DNA of 64,000 nt from Sansalvadorimonas sp965243775 (GTDB lineage: Bacteria > Pseudomonadota > Gammaproteobacteria > Pseudomonadales > Endozoicomonadaceae): assembly GCA_965243775.1 (NCBI GenBank), contig CBDEWF010000137.1:22452-86451 (forward strand), read 5' to 3'. Both the position numbers and the translations under genes were made by a program. Each line of letters begins with the position of its first letter. The stretch's first letter is position 1. This document shows, in pieces, positions 62,776 to 64,000 of this stretch. The notes beneath the pieces are model-generated. The model made no database searches and was not told the DNA's origin. It was given only the letters and a program-made list of their open reading frames with translations.

Positions 62776-63759
62776 ATGGGAAAAAACCTGAAGCATATCG
62801 GAGTACTGACGTCTGGTGGTGATGCTCCAGGAATGAATGCCGCTATTCGATCCGTTGTCCGGGCCTGTACCCACTATGAATTGAAAGTGAGCGGAATTCA
62901 CGAAGGTTACCAGGGGCTGATAGACGGTCACATTACAGAACTGGATGCCCGTGCGGTTGCACATATTATTAACCGTGGCGGAACCATGCTGAAATCAGCA
63001 CGCTGTTTGGCATTCCGTTCCAAAGAAGGTCGTCAGAAAGCATACGACCAGGCTCAGAAAGCGGGCCTTGATGCACTGGTCGTTATCGGTGGCGATGGTT
63101 CCTTTACCGGTGCCAGCCTGTTCTCACAAGAGTTTGATATTCCTGTAGTCGGTATTCCCGGCACAATCGACAACGATATTTATGGTACTGATTATACAAT
63201 CGGCTTTGATACTGCCTTGAATACTGTCGTCGATGCAATTGACAAGATCCGGGACACAGCCACCTCCCATAACCGCCTGTTCTTCATTGAGTGCATGGGG
63301 CGGGATGCTGGCTTTATTGCCTTGAATGCCGGTATTGCCGGTGGAGCTACCGAAATACTGATTCCAGAAGACGACAAGACTATTGAAGATGTCGTTGAAA
63401 AACTGAAAGCCAGCCGTGCTGCCAAGAAAAGCTCAAACATTGTGCTGGTTGCAGAAGGTGATCAGCTGGGGGACGTATTCAAGCTGGCCAGTGATGCCGG
63501 AGAGCACCTGCCAGAGTACGACATCCGTGTTTCAGTTCTAGGTCACATCCAGCGTGGAGGCCACCCATCCTGTGCCGATCGTGTACTTGGCAGCAGGCTG
63601 GGTGTAGCTGCAGTTGAACAGCTGATGTCTGGTCACAGTGGTATTATGGTTGGTGTCCGCAACGACACAGTCACAACTGAAACACTGCACGATGCTATTA
63701 CTAAAAAGCCTGGCATCAACCGGAACCTGATGCATATCGCAGAAATTGTATCTCTTTAA
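62776..63759 (+). CDS. pfkA: ATP-dependent 6-phosphofructokinase
   Basis: 327 aa, usual PfkA length; phosphorylates fructose 6-phosphate in glycolysis. LTSGGDAPGMNAAIR (ATP loop), VVIGGDGSFTGA, GIPGTIDNDI (catalytic Asp), GTDYTIGFDTALNTVVDAID, ECMGRDAGFIAL and LGHIQRGGHPSCADR are all intact. GGDGS at the ATP site indicates ATP rather than pyrophosphate as donor. Ribosome site AAAGGG lies 11 bp upstream. Confidence 0.96.
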   Translation: MGKNLKHIGVLTSGGDAPGMNAAIRSVVRACTHYELKVSGIHEGYQGLIDGHITELDARAVAHIINRGGTMLKSARCLAFRSKEGRQKAYDQAQKAGLDALVVIGGDGSFTGASLFSQEFDIPVVGIPGTIDNDIYGTDYTIGFDTALNTVVDAIDKIRDTATSHNRLFFIECMGRDAGFIALNAGIAGGATEILIPEDDKTIEDVVEKLKASRAAKKSSNIVLVAEGDQLGDVFKLASDAGEHLPEYDIRVSVLGHIQRGGHPSCADRVLGSRLGVAAVEQLMSGHSGIMVGVRNDTVTTETLHDAITKKPGINRNLMHIAEIVSL

Positions 63760-63778
63760 TTTGAGACTACCTGCCCAT

Positions 63779-63813
63779 AAAAAAGGCTGCACAAATTAAG
63801 TGCAGCCTTTTTT
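63779..63813. terminator. Bidirectional terminator after pfkA
   Basis: AAAAAAGGCTGCAC (63779-63792) pairs with GTGCAGCCTTTTTT (63800-63813), a textbook intrinsic terminator. Its T run touches the stop codon of the convergent last gene. Confidence 0.92.
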
Positions 63814-64000
63814 ATATTTGCAGAAGCCAAAAGGCAATAAACGCTATCCAGCTTGCTCCCAACAGAATCCAGGGAAACCAGTGCTGCCTGTATACAGTCT
63901 CAGGACTGTTCTCATCTGAATTAACTTTAACTGTAGCCTGAGTGGTTTTTCTCGCATTTTTTTTCTGCTGCTTATTCAGCTCACGCACTTTAGCTTTGTG
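63812..64000 (-). CDS. DUF2956-like small membrane protein, C-terminal part
   Basis: Partial at the right edge: 62 residues to a stop at 63812-63814. A Lys/Gln-rich stretch (VRELNKQQKKNARK) is followed by YRQHWFPWILLGASWIAFIAFWLLQI, a single C-terminal membrane helix. This resembles the end of DUF2956 proteins (RQHWLPW-type motif), recalled rather than checked. Function unknown. Confidence 0.6.
   Translation of the reverse strand, partial: HKAKVRELNKQQKKNARKTTQATVKVNSDENSPETVYRQHWFPWILLGASWIAFIAFWLLQI

Noticed and set aside
1..64000. CRISPR arrays, tRNA or rRNA genes, prophage
   Set aside because: No regularly spaced repeats, no cloverleaf or rRNA sequence, and no phage structural genes were seen on either strand.

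Overview
The window is chromosomal DNA of a gammaproteobacterium. The core gene neighbourhoods (coaBC-dut-algC-argB-slmA, pyrE/crc/rph, yicC-gmk-rpoZ-spoT-ridA, oxyR-recG, ubiC-ubiA with phoB-phoR, prkA-yeaH-spoVR, lrp/alr, potFGHI) are those of the Pseudomonas/Oceanospirillales side of the class. Several eukaryote-like proteins sit among them: a basic helix-loop-helix protein, a RING-finger protein and large GS-fold amidoligase-like proteins. That mixture is what I would expect of an animal-associated Endozoicomonas-type bacterium; this assignment is an inference from gene content, not a measured match.

Layout. 0-15 kb is housekeeping: CoaBC (partial), dUTPase, a long membrane-anchored AlgC, ArgB, SlmA, a DUF4124-like envelope protein, PyrE, Crc, RNase PH, YicC, Gmk, RpoZ, SpoT, a secreted endonuclease/exonuclease/phosphatase-family enzyme and RidA. 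15-20 kb holds a class-3-type lipase without a signal peptide, a decayed thiolase and a basic-amino-acid ABC transporter operon. 20-35 kb holds an epimerase, oxyR-recG behind a LexA-like box, malic enzyme, a bHLH-like gene, decR/cyuA, HU, ubiCA, an SprT-like protease, phoBR behind a Pho box, and an H-NS-like gene. 35-48 kb holds the stress operon prkA-yeaH-spoVR and a branched-chain keto-acid degradation operon (Leu dehydrogenase, E1 alpha, E1 beta, E2) that is interrupted between E1 beta and E2 by a RING-finger gene. 48-58 kb holds a PilZ gene with a perfect CRP-type site upstream, lrp, alr, an SDR gene, and a locus built by tandem duplication. In that locus two large paralogous amidoligase-like genes flank a copy of the SDR 3' end, an intact IS4-family element and two short non-autonomous elements, all with recognisable target duplications. 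58-64 kb holds potFGHI (polyamine uptake), pfkA and the end of a DUF2956-like gene.

The most interesting content is (1) the bHLH-like protein with NLS-like basic clusters, (2) the RING protein with a possible CARD-like segment, inserted inside a metabolic operon, and (3) the duplicated amidoligase-like pair. In the pair, a 163-bp element has inserted exactly at the start codon of the second copy, so that its 6-bp target duplication re-created the ATG. All three have features expected of host-directed effectors, but secretion and function cannot be shown from sequence alone.
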